Assembly: GCA_963836405.1 (NCBI GenBank)
Contig: CAWIJL010000018.1
Span: 248,001-312,000, forward strand
Direction: 5' to 3'
Length of the DNA: 64,000 nucleotides
DNA from: CAWIJJ01 sp963836405
GTDB taxonomy: Bacteria; Acidobacteriota; Terriglobia; Bryobacterales; Bryobacteraceae
Position numbers and translations under genes: made by a program. Below the pieces are notes generated by a model. The model was not told where the DNA came from and made no database searches. It saw only the letters and a list, made by a program, of their open reading frames with translations. This document shows, piece after piece, positions 36,401 through 45,108 of this stretch. Position 1 is the stretch's first letter. The number at the start of each line of letters is the position of its first letter.

Positions 36401-37054
36401 AATCTCGGGCCTGCCACGCTGGTCCCGTATCAGATCGACTCCACCGGCAAGTTCGCCACCACCGTGGCCAATACGCAGGTGTTGGTGAACGGCATTGCGG
36501 CCCCGCTGATCTACTCGAGTGCGACCCAGGTGGCGGCCATCGTGCCTTACGATATCGCCTCCCCATTTGTGGCCAACGTACCGATCAAAGTCGTGTACCT
36601 GACCCAAAGCTCCAACACGGTCACGGTGGCTCAGTCCGGCTCGGTGCCGGCCCTCTTTACGGCCAACTCCACCGGCTCGGGCCCGGCCGCGCTGCTCAAC
36701 GCCAACAACTCCTATAACCTGCCCGGCAACCCGGCCGCCCGGGGCGAGATCATCCAGATCTTCCTCACCGGCGAGGGACAAACCACTCCGGACGGTGTCA
36801 CAGGGAAGATCACCACGGTCACCTTCCTGCCGAACGGGTTCCCGTTCACGCCGCAGCCGCGACTCCCGGTTTCGGTGCTGATCGACAGCCAGCCCGCGCA
36901 AGTCGTATTCTTCGGCGAGGCGCCCGGCCTGGTTTCCGGCGTCATGCAAATCAATGCGGTGGTGCCTTCGACCGCGCGCGCCGGTAATGTGCCCATCCAG
37001 GTGCTGATCGGCGGCGGCGTGACCCAGGCCGGCGTCACGGTTTCCCTCAAGTAA
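33428..37054 (+). CDS. Giant secreted protein: nine Ig/BACON-like repeats plus TIGR03437 domain
   Basis: 1208 residues from ATG 33428 with GAGGA upstream; an in-frame ATG at 33404 has no site. A signal peptide covers about 1-28 (ending AAAQ). Residues about 28-965 hold nine tandem beta-sandwich repeats of 90-110 residues, each with a pattern like ANPTSLTF...W(L)...LPxGTYxGTIxV...VPVxLTV, akin to BACON or Ig-like domains. The C-terminal 240 residues are the Solibacter domain (VTNAASNVATGAVAPGEIITIFGTNLGP, later FLTGEGQTTPDGVTG). Likely an extracellular or surface adhesin or carbohydrate-binding protein. A terminator follows. Confidence 0.85.
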   Translation: MDAARTPIKQIVLLSAVALLVAAPAAAQTLQVSSNDVTLVTTEAVNVTVTSSGPAVPFLVAKAAGDTWYSVTPLQGTATSTSGVVLAIQLQNASCAIGGATCNGTITLTGGTDTKTIAVHFGNANPGTGTVTANPTSVALVASGTTLVQQDVTLSSTSAVPITFGPLEVSYQSTGVAWLGAQLIGTTVSASAPNTLRITASPTGLPNGVYTATITVRPSTGSAIPINVTLTVGATSSTGTIRPTANPVSFDWTSTSGSLFQTVGLTSTNPAVTAFSATASSTGGWLTINGFTTATGNVAGGLPLSVNDNAAALLANGDYVGYVTIANPNNASDTSVLTVNLSVNGGAGSGLFSPSTVTFSAALGGAQQQQTVTPTGSGFYSWTVPSTCNTWLGVTQNSSGGFVLTAYPTALAANGTYTCDVSFAKDGSAYGTLPVTLNIGTGGGTTTGNPVGPTTLNFAYQAGGGNSPPQQQITVGGTGALSISVNQGSGSAFISASAGGTTAPGYIFVNVLGGLPAGTYSGTIAVTTPSGTTAVAVNLLVSANPVLIVNPSTINFSYNTGDTSYNTNLSVSMSDGSSRAVSVSTPDNWILVSGGTSGNTPSSYQVTVNPASLASGLRTGSIVVTSAGAPNSPLTIPVLVLVNNSSSGGLLTLGANALTFTAIAGGGAPAPQTLGVTAASATTFTASVSTSPCAWLSISPSGTLTTPQNLTVAVNQASLAASTTAYTCNLALTAGGVTQTVPVSLTVNAPTGGSGNITANPTSLTFTAQTGNTPLSQVLRVTNSTSGTAGVAFTVNASTTSGGNWLSAGVANGTSRTAPVDLIVSASTTGLSEGTYQGTITLTPNGGNVVRVNVTLNVQGTSVSVITTPLTFAYKTGDQNPAGQTLQVTGASGLQFTASAASTGNWLSVSPTSGNTGTTLTISANPGSLSPGTYNGTVTVAGANGATGSSTVNVTLTVTAPAPTIDRVTNAASNVATGAVAPGEIITIFGTNLGPATLVPYQIDSTGKFATTVANTQVLVNGIAAPLIYSSATQVAAIVPYDIASPFVANVPIKVVYLTQSSNTVTVAQSGSVPALFTANSTGSGPAALLNANNSYNLPGNPAARGEIIQIFLTGEGQTTPDGVTGKITTVTFLPNGFPFTPQPRLPVSVLIDSQPAQVVFFGEAPGLVSGVMQINAVVPSTARAGNVPIQVLIGGGVTQAGVTVSLK

Positions 37055-37078
37055 GCTGCTTCTTCTGGTGCGCTCCTA

Positions 37079-37118
37079 CGGGCCGGGCGGGGACTTCCCT
37101 TCCCGGCCCGAACTTTTT
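37079..37118 (+). terminator. Intrinsic terminator after the giant repeat protein
   Basis: A 9-bp perfect stem CGGGCCGGG/CCCGGCCCG (37079-37087 and 37102-37110) is followed by AACTTTTT. It separates the giant repeat protein gene from the smaller related gene. Confidence 0.85.
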
Positions 37119-37147
37119 CCGCGGGACTGTTTCGGTACAGTAAAGAA

Positions 37148-38836
37148 ATGATTCGCCTGCTGGCGTTGTTGCTGGCCTTACCCGCGTTTGCCGCCGGCTC
37201 CGCCCCGGTCGCCGTCGCACCCGCCTCACTGTCCTTTGTGTATCAGATAGGTAGCGGCATCCTGCCCCAGCAGGCACTGTTTGTCTCTAGCGCGGAGGCG
37301 GGCAACTTCAGCGCGACGCGCCCCATAGGGGCTCCCTGGCTGCTGATTTCGAACAGCGCACCGAACATCCTGGGCGCCTACCCCGTGCTGATCCCGGTCG
37401 CCGTCAACCCCATCGGGCTCGGACCGGGAAGTTACTCGAGCGCTATCACCATCCAGACCACGTCGAGCGGTACCGTGAGTGTACCCGTGACATTGCAGGT
37501 GACTCCCGCTATTGTGTTGCAGGCGGCCGGGAACGGCGACCTGGGCCTTGCGATTTTCGATTCGCTCGGCTATCCGAACGGCACCGTGCCCCTGCAAAGC
37601 GTCGCGATCTTCTCAAGTAACCCGATGTTTCCGGTGCTCCTATCGTCTTCCACCAGCACTCCCTGGCTATCCGTGCGGACCACCGGGAGCACGGTGCAGA
37701 TTTCCGTGGACCGGTCCAAGACACCGGCCGGCGTGGCCACCGGTTATTTCTCGGTTGCCGCCAACGGTTTCTCCAGCCGTAGCATACCGGTCCTGTTCCT
37801 CAGCCAGGGGCAATTCAGTTCTCCACCGCTGACCGTAACGCCCAACTCCCTTGCTTTCAGCGGATCCGGTTCGCAGGGGCTGCTCCTGGACGCTCCGGCG
37901 CCTACCGACTTCACCGCCAGCACCGCCGTGCAAAACGGGCCGGCTACGTGGCTCTCGGTGAATCCGGCTGCCGGGACCACCCGCGCCGGCGTGACGGTCT
38001 GCGCCAATGCAGAGGGGCTCGACCCGGGGGATTATCAGGGGTCGGTCATTTTCAATGCCAACGGCGCAGTGCAGTCGGTCCCCGTCAGGCTGACGGCCTC
38101 CGCCCCGTCCGCGCCCGCCATCACCCGGCTGGTAAACGCAGCCACGTTTCAGGAAGGCGCCGTCGCGCCCGGCGAGATCGTGACCCTCGGTGGCACGGGC
38201 CTGGGTCCCGCCTGCCTGGCCGGTCTGGCCCTCCAGGCCAACGGCCGCGTAGCCACCAACCTGGGAGGAACGCAGGTTCTTTTCAACGGGATAGCCAGCC
38301 CCCTGGTGTACGCCGCCGCCAACCAGGTGTCTGCCGTGGTGCCCTACGAAATCGCCGGAAGGTCCTCCACGGACATCCAGGTGGTGATGGCCGGCCGCTC
38401 GTCGAACACGGTCACTTCGCCGGTGGCTGCCGTGGCGCCCGGAATCTTCACCGCCGACTCCTCGGGTACGGGTCCCGCCGCCGCCCTCAATCAGGATACT
38501 TCCATCAATTCGCCGACGAACCCGGCTCCCAAGGGTTCCGCTGTCGTTGTTTACCTGACCGGGGAGGGGCAGACCAATCCGAATGGCGTCACAGGTATGG
38601 TGACCGAGGTGTCTCCCATACCTCCCTTGACCCCGGAGCCCCGCCTGGCGGTGACGGCCACCCTTTCCGGCCAGCCGGTCAAGGTCGAGTTCGCCGGAGA
38701 GGCGCCGTTTTTTGTCTCCGGCGTGCTCCAGGTGAACCTGCGCATCCCCGGCGACGCCCCTTCCGGGAATTTACCGCTGGTAGTCCGGGTGGGTACGGCT
38801 GGTAGCCAATCGAACGTGACCGTTTCGGTCCAGTAG
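37148..38836 (+). CDS. Secreted Ig-like repeat protein with TIGR03437 C-terminal domain
   Basis: 562 residues. A short signal peptide (1-16, ending AFAA) is followed by three beta-sandwich repeats (about 18-115, 118-215 and 218-315) similar to those in the giant protein just upstream, then the same C-terminal domain (LVNAATFQEGAVAPGEIVTLGGTGLGP, VVYLTGEGQTNPNGVTG, ending FVSGVLQVNLRIP). The two genes look like paralogues. It is 42 bases before the lolA-like gene on the same strand with no terminator between, so it may be the first gene of the pilus/secretion operon and possibly its cargo. Function not known. Confidence 0.85.
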   Translation: MIRLLALLLALPAFAAGSAPVAVAPASLSFVYQIGSGILPQQALFVSSAEAGNFSATRPIGAPWLLISNSAPNILGAYPVLIPVAVNPIGLGPGSYSSAITIQTTSSGTVSVPVTLQVTPAIVLQAAGNGDLGLAIFDSLGYPNGTVPLQSVAIFSSNPMFPVLLSSSTSTPWLSVRTTGSTVQISVDRSKTPAGVATGYFSVAANGFSSRSIPVLFLSQGQFSSPPLTVTPNSLAFSGSGSQGLLLDAPAPTDFTASTAVQNGPATWLSVNPAAGTTRAGVTVCANAEGLDPGDYQGSVIFNANGAVQSVPVRLTASAPSAPAITRLVNAATFQEGAVAPGEIVTLGGTGLGPACLAGLALQANGRVATNLGGTQVLFNGIASPLVYAAANQVSAVVPYEIAGRSSTDIQVVMAGRSSNTVTSPVAAVAPGIFTADSSGTGPAAALNQDTSINSPTNPAPKGSAVVVYLTGEGQTNPNGVTGMVTEVSPIPPLTPEPRLAVTATLSGQPVKVEFAGEAPFFVSGVLQVNLRIPGDAPSGNLPLVVRVGTAGSQSNVTVSVQ

Positions 38837-38878
38837 GCCGCATTACACGTTTCGCCCCCGGCGTGCGTCAAACCCTTT

Positions 38879-39511
38879 GTGAGCTACCGTTATCTCTGTG
38901 TTGGATTGCTGGCGGTGTCTGCATGGGCTGCCGATGCCAATCTGGAAACCCTGCTCAAGAAGGTGGAGACGCGCTACAACCACGCGAAAACCCTGCAAGT
39001 CCTTTTCAAAGAGGACTATACGCCTCCCGGCAAGCCGCGGCGAACGGAATCCGGCATTCTTATGCTGCGCAAACCGGGCAAGATGCGGTGGGACTATTCG
39101 CAGCCCCAGGGCAAGCAGTTCATTTCTGACGGCAAGTACCTCTGGCTCTACACTCCCGACCAGAACCGGGCGGAGAAAACCAAGCTCAAGGAAACCGAGG
39201 ACATGCGCGCCCCGCTCGCCTTCCTGCTGGGTAAACTGGACTTCGATAAGGAGTTCCGCAACATTCAGGCGAAACCCGAGGGGGCGGACACCCGCATTAC
39301 CGCCGAGCCCAAGGGGGACAACCTGCCCTATTCGGCCGTGGAGTTCGTGGTCGCCCCGGACGCCCGGATCCGGGAGGTCAGGGTCACCGGGTTCGACCAT
39401 TCCATCCTGAATTTCGCGTTCGACCAGGAGAGAGTGGATCCGAAGCTCGATGGCAAGCTGTTCGAGTTTCAAACCCCGCCCGGAGTGGAGCTGGTGGAGT
39501 CCGGACAATAA
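38879..39511 (+). CDS. lolA: LolA-like outer-membrane lipoprotein carrier protein
   Basis: 210 residues from GTG 38879 with a signal peptide (about 1-20). The sequence fits the LolA/LolB fold: LLKKVETRYNHAKTLQVLFKEDYTPPGKPRRTESGILMLRKPGKMRWDY is typical for its first half, then FISDGKYLWLYTPDQNR. LolA carries lipoproteins from the inner to the outer membrane through the periplasm. Its placement one base before the gspF-like gene suggests it may serve the pilus/secretion machine, for example by delivering a lipoprotein such as a pilotin. Confidence 0.85.
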   Translation: MSYRYLCVGLLAVSAWAADANLETLLKKVETRYNHAKTLQVLFKEDYTPPGKPRRTESGILMLRKPGKMRWDYSQPQGKQFISDGKYLWLYTPDQNRAEKTKLKETEDMRAPLAFLLGKLDFDKEFRNIQAKPEGADTRITAEPKGDNLPYSAVEFVVAPDARIREVRVTGFDHSILNFAFDQERVDPKLDGKLFEFQTPPGVELVESGQ

Positions 39512-39512
39512 G

Positions 39513-40727
39513 ATGGCCGAGTTTGTTTTGAAATACGCGGACGGGCGCGGCCAGATCCACCAGCACGTGGCTTCCGCCGGGTCGGAAAAGGAGTTGCGCG
39601 ACCGCTACTCGCAGCAGGGGTTCCTGATTTACACCATCCGGCCGCGCACCAGCGGCGCCAGCGTGGTTTCGGGCGGATTGTTCGGCGGCAAGAAGCTGAA
39701 CATGGAGAAGTTCCTGATTTTCAACCAGCAGTTCGTGACGCTGGTGCGCGCCGGTCTGCCGATTCTGAAGGGCCTCGACCTGCTTGCCGAGCGGCTTACC
39801 GACCCGAAACTCGGCCCTTACATCAGGAACGTCCGCGACGAGGTCCGCAGCGGCACGCTGCTTTCCGAGGCCTTCCGCCAGCAGGGTATCTTCCCCAAAA
39901 TGTACGTCACCTCGGTAATGGCCGGAGAGAAAAGCGGCAGCCTCACCGAAGTTCTGGACCGCTACATCAGCTACCAGCGCGTGGCCCTTTCGGTGCGCAA
40001 GAAGGTGATGGTCTCGCTGATGTATCCGAGCGTGCTCATGGTTCTGGTGGTCCTGCTGATGGTGTTCCTGGTGACCTACGTGGTGCCCACCTTCGCCTCG
40101 CTCTACGGCACCATGCAGACCAAGCTGCCCACCATGACGGTGTACCTGATCGCCGTCGGCACCACGGCGCGCAGCTACATCGTTTTCCTCGCGGGGGGGC
40201 TGGTAGGCGGCATTTTTCTGTTTCGCTGGTGGTCGCGGCGGGATGCGGCGCGCGAACGCATCGACAAGGTGAAGATGCGGCTTCCCATCGCGGGTGAGAT
40301 CTGGCTCAAGTACCAGGTGGCGCAGCTTTGCCGGATTCTGGGCACCTTGCTTACGGGCGGCATTCCGCTGGTGCAGGCGATGGAGACGGCGGCCGAATCC
40401 CTGAACACGCCGCTGCTGCGGCGAGCGGTGGAAACCGCCGGCAAAAGGGTGCGGGAAGGCCAACCGCTTTCCGGGTCGCTACGAGCCTCGAAAATGTTTC
40501 CCGGCCTGGCCGTTGACATGATCGAGGTGGGCGAATCCACCGGCGCCCTGCCCGCCATGCTCAACAGCGTGGCCGAATTTTTCGAAGACGACGTCAACAC
40601 CCGCATGACGGCCACGCTGTCCCTGGTCGAGCCGGCCATCATGATCGTGATGGGCTCGCTGGTCGCTTTCGTTCTGATTTCCCTCTATCTGCCGATCTTT
40701 TCGCTGGCGGATACGATTCAGCGGTGA
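39513..40727 (+). CDS. Type IV pilus/type II secretion platform protein (PilC/GspF)
   Basis: 404 residues from ATG 39513; the frame is open upstream inside lolA. Two GspF domains (about 68-190 and 270-395) each include the conserved cytoplasmic helices: FNQQFVTLVRAGLPILKGLDLL...EKSGSLTEVLDRY, and CRILGTLLTGGIPLVQAMETAAE...GESTGALPAMLNSVAEFFEDDV. Three membrane helices near 165-190, 215-245 and 370-395 match the family. It anchors the ATPase and assembles pilins in the inner membrane. It starts one base after lolA and ends 3 bases before the ATPase gene. Confidence 0.93.
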   Translation: MAEFVLKYADGRGQIHQHVASAGSEKELRDRYSQQGFLIYTIRPRTSGASVVSGGLFGGKKLNMEKFLIFNQQFVTLVRAGLPILKGLDLLAERLTDPKLGPYIRNVRDEVRSGTLLSEAFRQQGIFPKMYVTSVMAGEKSGSLTEVLDRYISYQRVALSVRKKVMVSLMYPSVLMVLVVLLMVFLVTYVVPTFASLYGTMQTKLPTMTVYLIAVGTTARSYIVFLAGGLVGGIFLFRWWSRRDAARERIDKVKMRLPIAGEIWLKYQVAQLCRILGTLLTGGIPLVQAMETAAESLNTPLLRRAVETAGKRVREGQPLSGSLRASKMFPGLAVDMIEVGESTGALPAMLNSVAEFFEDDVNTRMTATLSLVEPAIMIVMGSLVAFVLISLYLPIFSLADTIQR

Positions 40728-40730
40728 TCC

Positions 40731-42356
40731 ATGGCAACTATCGATAAACCCCGACCTTCCGATCCAGCGGCCGAAGCCGAACAGGCGCGTGCCATCGCGG
40801 CGCGCTACCGCTGCGACTACGTGGACCTGCGCGAAGCGGCCATCGACCACGACCTGTTCCGGTCCATCCCGGTGGACCTGATGTTCCGCTACAACTTCGT
40901 CCCCATGAAGTCGCAGAACGGGACGCTGGAGATCGCGCTTTCCGATCCGCGCAATTTGAACCTGGTCGACGAGCTGACGCTGCTGCTTAATCGCAAACTG
41001 CGTGTGCGCGTGGCCACGCTCTCGCAGATCGCCGAACTGCTCAAGAAGACGGAGCAGTCGCAGCGCGTGCTCGAGGAGGTGACCGAAGGCTTCACGCTCG
41101 ACGTGGTGGCCGAAGAGGGCGACCAGGACGAGACGCTCTCCATCGACAAGCTCACCGCCACCGACACCGATATCGCGCCGGTGATCAAGCTGGTGGACAC
41201 CACCATCTTCAACGCGCTCGAACGGCGCGCGAGCGACATTCACATCGAGTCGCGCGACCAGGAAGTGGCCATCAAGTACCGCATCGACGGCGTGCTCCAC
41301 TACGCCATGCCGCCGATTGCCAAGGACTGGCAGTCCACGATCATTTCGCGCATCAAGGTCATGAGCGAGCTGGACATCGCCGAAAAGCGCGTCCCGCAGG
41401 ACGGCCGTTTCCGCGTGCGCTACAAGAACCGGCTGATCGACTTCCGCGTTTCGATCATGCCCACGATCCACGGCGAAGACGCCGTGCTGCGCGTACTCGA
41501 TAAGGAGTCGATGAGCGAGAAGTTCGCCAAACTCTCGCTCGACGTGGTCGGTTTTTCCGATGCCGACCTGGTGAAATTCCGGCGCTACATCCTGGAGCCG
41601 TACGGGATGGTGCTGGTGACGGGGCCGACCGGTTCGGGAAAAACGACCACGCTGTATGCCGCCCTGAGCGAGATCAAGAACGACGAAGACAAGATCATCA
41701 CCATCGAGGACCCGGTCGAATACCAGATCAAGGGCATCACGCAGATCCCGGTGAACGAGAAAAAGGGGCTCACCTTCGCGCGCGGGCTGCGCTCCATTCT
41801 GCGCCACGATCCCGACAAGATCATGGTGGGCGAAATCCGCGACCAGGAAACGGCGCAGATCGCTATCAACTCGGCGCTAACCGGGCACCTGGTGTTCACC
41901 ACCGTTCACGCCAACAACGTGCTGGACGTGCTGGGACGTTTCCTCAATATGGGCGTAGAGGCTTACAACTTCGTCTCCGCCTTGAACTGCATCCTGGCCC
42001 AGCGGCTGGTTCGCGTGATCTGCGAGCATTGCAAGCGCCCGGTGAAATATCCGGATTCGATGCTGATTGAAAGCGGGCTCAACCCGGACGAGTGGCGGGA
42101 CGTGGAACTGGTGGAGGGCGCCGGCTGCTTTGAATGCGGCGGCACGGGATTCCGCGGCCGGTCCGCGATCCACGAACTGCTGGACCTGACCGACCAGATC
42201 CGCGAAATGATTTTGAACAAGCGGCCGACTTCGGAAATCAAGCGTGCCGCGCGCGAGGACGGAATGACGTTCCTGCGCGAATCGGCCGTGCTGAAAATGC
42301 GGGAAGGAATCACCACCCTGCGGGAGATCAACAAGGTAACCTTCATCGAGGCTTAA
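40731..42356 (+). CDS. Type IV pilus/type II secretion assembly ATPase (PilB/GspE)
   Basis: 541 residues. The N-terminal GspE-N-like domain (about 20-130) is followed by the hexameric ATPase core: Walker A GPTGSGKTTT (about 300), Asp box ITIEDPVEYQ, Walker B IMVGEIRDQETAQIA and His box VFTTVHANN. A zinc-binding tetracysteine motif is intact (CEHCKRP, then CFECGGTGFRGR). It powers pilin polymerisation or pseudopilus assembly. In many bacteria this gene precedes gspF; here it follows. Confidence 0.94.
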   Translation: MATIDKPRPSDPAAEAEQARAIAARYRCDYVDLREAAIDHDLFRSIPVDLMFRYNFVPMKSQNGTLEIALSDPRNLNLVDELTLLLNRKLRVRVATLSQIAELLKKTEQSQRVLEEVTEGFTLDVVAEEGDQDETLSIDKLTATDTDIAPVIKLVDTTIFNALERRASDIHIESRDQEVAIKYRIDGVLHYAMPPIAKDWQSTIISRIKVMSELDIAEKRVPQDGRFRVRYKNRLIDFRVSIMPTIHGEDAVLRVLDKESMSEKFAKLSLDVVGFSDADLVKFRRYILEPYGMVLVTGPTGSGKTTTLYAALSEIKNDEDKIITIEDPVEYQIKGITQIPVNEKKGLTFARGLRSILRHDPDKIMVGEIRDQETAQIAINSALTGHLVFTTVHANNVLDVLGRFLNMGVEAYNFVSALNCILAQRLVRVICEHCKRPVKYPDSMLIESGLNPDEWRDVELVEGAGCFECGGTGFRGRSAIHELLDLTDQIREMILNKRPTSEIKRAAREDGMTFLRESAVLKMREGITTLREINKVTFIEA

Positions 42357-42371
42357 GGGTTCGCACGCAAC

Positions 42372-43259
42372 ATGCTCGACAAGCTCAAATCCATTCTGCA
42401 GGACCCGCCGCCGGCGATGGCGTTCGAAATTTCGGAAGCCGGGATCGCCTCCGCGCGCATCGGCTCGAAAGCGGAGCTGGACTTTCACCCGCTCAAGGAG
42501 GGGACGATCTCGATTTCCCCGCTCAAGGAAAACGTCAACGATCCGGACGATTTTTCGGCGGCCGTGCGCTCCCTGGCCGGCGCCGTGGCAGGGCGCAAGC
42601 AGCGCGACGCCGCGCTGATCCTGCCCGACTTCTGCGCCCGCATTTCGGTGCTCGACTTCGACAACTTTCCCTCGGATCCCAAAGAGCAGCTCTCGCTGGT
42701 CCGCTTCCGCATGAAGCGCAGCGTTCCATTCGATGTGGAATCGGCGGCGGTCAGCTTTGTGGCGCAACCGGCCGCGGCCAAGAAGATGGACGTTGTGGCG
42801 GTACTGGCGCCGCTCGAAATCGTGGCGCGATATGAGGCCCCCTTCCGGATGGCGGGCCTGAATCCGGGCCTGATCACCACCTCTTCCATCGCCGCACTGG
42901 AACTGGTGCCCGAGACCGGGCTGAACGTGGTGGCCAAACTCAGCGGGCGCGTGCTCACCGTGCTCGTGCGCAACAGGGCGGCGCTCAAGCTGGTGCGATG
43001 CCTGGAGATACCCACTTCCGAACTCGAAGATATCGCTTCTGTGCTGGTGCCGACTTTCGTGTACATCGAAGACAATCTGGGCGGGCGCGCCGAGCGTCTC
43101 CACCTGTGCGGCTTCGGCGGCCAGGCCGCGGAGGCGCAGCGCCGGTTCGGCGAAGAACTGGGCGTGGAGGTGGAACCGCTGCGTTCGGCCCTGGGCGCGC
43201 CCGGAGAAAGCAACGCGGGGCTGCTCGGGTATCTGCGTTCTATCGCCAGGAATAATTGA
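42372..43259 (+). CDS. PilM-like actin-fold inner-membrane assembly protein
   Basis: 295 residues. An actin/FtsA-like fold, with N-terminal PPPAMAFEISEAGIASARI and the strand-loop VLTVLVRNRAALKLVRCLEI. It resembles PilM, or the cytoplasmic half of GspL. PilM binds the N-terminus of PilN and couples it to the ATPase. The typical PilM phosphate-loop residues are weaker than usual, so assignment also rests on the order pilM-pilN-pilO. It starts 15 bases after the ATPase gene. Confidence 0.8.
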   Translation: MLDKLKSILQDPPPAMAFEISEAGIASARIGSKAELDFHPLKEGTISISPLKENVNDPDDFSAAVRSLAGAVAGRKQRDAALILPDFCARISVLDFDNFPSDPKEQLSLVRFRMKRSVPFDVESAAVSFVAQPAAAKKMDVVAVLAPLEIVARYEAPFRMAGLNPGLITTSSIAALELVPETGLNVVAKLSGRVLTVLVRNRAALKLVRCLEIPTSELEDIASVLVPTFVYIEDNLGGRAERLHLCGFGGQAAEAQRRFGEELGVEVEPLRSALGAPGESNAGLLGYLRSIARNN

Positions 43260-43260
43260 A

Positions 43261-43824
43261 ATGAAGCTTCCGATCAATCTCGCCAGCCAGCCTTTCCGGC
43301 GCGACCGCGCCATGCTGGCGGCCTCCATTGCCGTTTCCCTGCTCCTGGTGGGGACCCTCGGTGTGCTGATCTCCCTCGCCCTGTTGGACCGCGCGCAGCT
43401 TGCGGACGTGCGGGGCGACGTCAGCCACCTCAACGCCCAGATCCGCCAGGTTCAGGCCGAACAGGCGAAATTCGACACTATCCTGCGCCGCCCGGAGAAT
43501 GCCGAGGTGCTGGAACAGAGCGTGTTCATCAACGCCCTGCTGCGGCGCAAGGGCATCAGTTGGACCCAGATCTTCGTGGACCTCGAAAAGGTGCTGCCTT
43601 ATAACGTGCGCATCATCCAGATCCGGCCGGTGGTCGATGGACAGAACCATGTAACCCTCGACATGCAGCTCGGCTCGGATTCGCCCGCTCCGGTGATCGA
43701 GACGTTGAAGGTGCTGGCGGCGGCGCCGTTCGGCAGCCCGGAAATGCTGTCGCAACAGCCGCCCACCCAGGCCGAACCGCTGTGGCGCTATCGCATGAGC
43801 GTGAACTATGACCAGAAACTTTAG
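43261..43824 (+). CDS. PilN-like inner-membrane assembly protein
   Basis: 187 residues. The start reads MKLPINLASQPFRRDR, typical of the PilN cytoplasmic tip (INLA motif) that docks on PilM. A single membrane helix covers about 18-42, followed by a coiled coil (LRGDV-like region, about 45-80) and a ferredoxin-like domain. It starts one base after the pilM-like stop and overlaps the start of pilO by 17 bases, indicating coupled translation. Confidence 0.85.
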   Translation: MKLPINLASQPFRRDRAMLAASIAVSLLLVGTLGVLISLALLDRAQLADVRGDVSHLNAQIRQVQAEQAKFDTILRRPENAEVLEQSVFINALLRRKGISWTQIFVDLEKVLPYNVRIIQIRPVVDGQNHVTLDMQLGSDSPAPVIETLKVLAAAPFGSPEMLSQQPPTQAEPLWRYRMSVNYDQKL

Positions 43825-44407
43825 CCTCAAGGATGTGCGCATCAAGGACCCGCGCGTGGCAATGCGGGTCATCATCGGGGTCCTGCTGGCGGCCAATCTT
43901 GTGGCGGCGATCGTCGCGTTCAAACCCTTCGGCGGATCGGCGGAAGATCTTCGCCGCGAGCAGCAATCGCTGGGCACGCAGCTCACCGCGGCGCGCGCGC
44001 GCCTGGCGGCCAGCCGCCAACTGGTGCAACGGGTGGAGACGGCACGCACGCAGGGCGACGAGTTCCTGGGCAAGTACTTCATGCCGGCGGGCCCCGCTTC
44101 GGCCATGGTGCTCACCGAACTCACCGACCTGGCGAACGCATCGGGAATCAAAATGGGCCAGGCGCAGTTCAGCCGGGAAGAGATCGAGGGCAGCGACTCT
44201 TTGATGATGCTGAGCTGGCAGGTCGGCTTCGAAGGAACGTATACGAACCTGGCCAAGTTCGTCAATATGGTGGATAAATCGCCGCGATTCTTCATTATCG
44301 AGAACCTGTCGGCGGCGGCTCCGCAGCAGCAGGGCGGGCAGGCGTTGAACGTGACCCTGAAGATTGACAGTTTCATCCGCAACGCCGAGGGGGTGCCGGT
44401 CATATGA
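43808..44407 (+). CDS. PilO-like inner-membrane assembly protein
   Basis: 199 residues. One membrane helix (about 20-40) is followed by a coiled coil (EDLRREQQSLGTQLTAARARLAASRQLV) and a PilO/GspM-like ferredoxin fold with LTDLANASGIKMGQAQF and the FVNMVDKSPRFFIIENLSA segment. PilO pairs with PilN in the periplasm and links to PilP. The ATG overlaps the preceding gene and the stop overlaps the next gene by 4 bases (ATGA). Confidence 0.87.
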   Translation: MTRNFSLKDVRIKDPRVAMRVIIGVLLAANLVAAIVAFKPFGGSAEDLRREQQSLGTQLTAARARLAASRQLVQRVETARTQGDEFLGKYFMPAGPASAMVLTELTDLANASGIKMGQAQFSREEIEGSDSLMMLSWQVGFEGTYTNLAKFVNMVDKSPRFFIIENLSAAAPQQQGGQALNVTLKIDSFIRNAEGVPVI

Positions 44408-45108
44408 CGCTCGGAACCGGCGATAAAAAGAAAGTCGGCATGCTGGCCGGGCTGGGCCTGTTCGCGGCTTACATGGTCTACTCGAACCTGCTTTCCGGGC
44501 CGTCCGCCCCGCCGTCGGGTTCCGCTCCCCGTACGGCCGCTCCCGCCGCCGTGCAGCCGGCGGTGTCGCTGCCGGACACGGCTCCCGCGACCAGGTCGGG
44601 CGCGCCCGCCCGGGCCGGCTCCAGGCGCACGGAAGAGTTCCGTCCGGTTGTGAGGTCGAAACGGCCGGAAGAGCGGGTAGATCCGACCAAGGTGAATCCC
44701 ACGCTGCGGCTGGAACTGTTTGCGCGGGTGCAGTCGGTCGGCATGGCCGGAGGCAGCCGCAACCTGTTCCAGTTCTCCACTCCTCCGGTGAAGGAGGTTG
44801 CCAAGCTCGAGGGGCCGGAACCGTTCGTGAAGGTTGGGCCGGTTCAGCCGCCCCCGCCGCCGCCTCCGGCGCCACCGCCTCCTCCGCCCCCGATTTCGCT
44901 GAAGTTCTATGGCTATTCGGCTTCGGGCAGCACGGGGAAGAAGACCGCCTACTTCCTGGACGGGGAGGATATCCTGCTGGGTAAGGAAGGCGATACGCTG
45001 AAGAAGAGGTACCGGATCGTGCGGATTTCTCCAGGCGCTGCCGTGCTCGAAGACACCGACGCCAAACGCCAGCAATCCGTGCCTTTGGCCGAGGAGGCTC
45101 AAAGCTGA
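44404..45108 (+). CDS. PilP/GspC-like inner-membrane protein with proline-rich linker
   Basis: 234 residues. A membrane helix near 12-28, then low complexity rich in Ser, Ala and Pro, then RNLFQFSTPP, a Pro-only stretch near 140-160, and a small beta-domain (about 160-230) with ISLKFYGYSASGSTGKKTAYF, as in the GspC/PilP homology region that contacts the secretin. PilP is normally a lipoprotein, but no lipobox is seen here, so it is closer to GspC in membrane topology. Its expected secretin partner is not encoded in the window. Confidence 0.75.
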   Translation: MTLGTGDKKKVGMLAGLGLFAAYMVYSNLLSGPSAPPSGSAPRTAAPAAVQPAVSLPDTAPATRSGAPARAGSRRTEEFRPVVRSKRPEERVDPTKVNPTLRLELFARVQSVGMAGGSRNLFQFSTPPVKEVAKLEGPEPFVKVGPVQPPPPPPPAPPPPPPPISLKFYGYSASGSTGKKTAYFLDGEDILLGKEGDTLKKRYRIVRISPGAAVLEDTDAKRQQSVPLAEEAQS

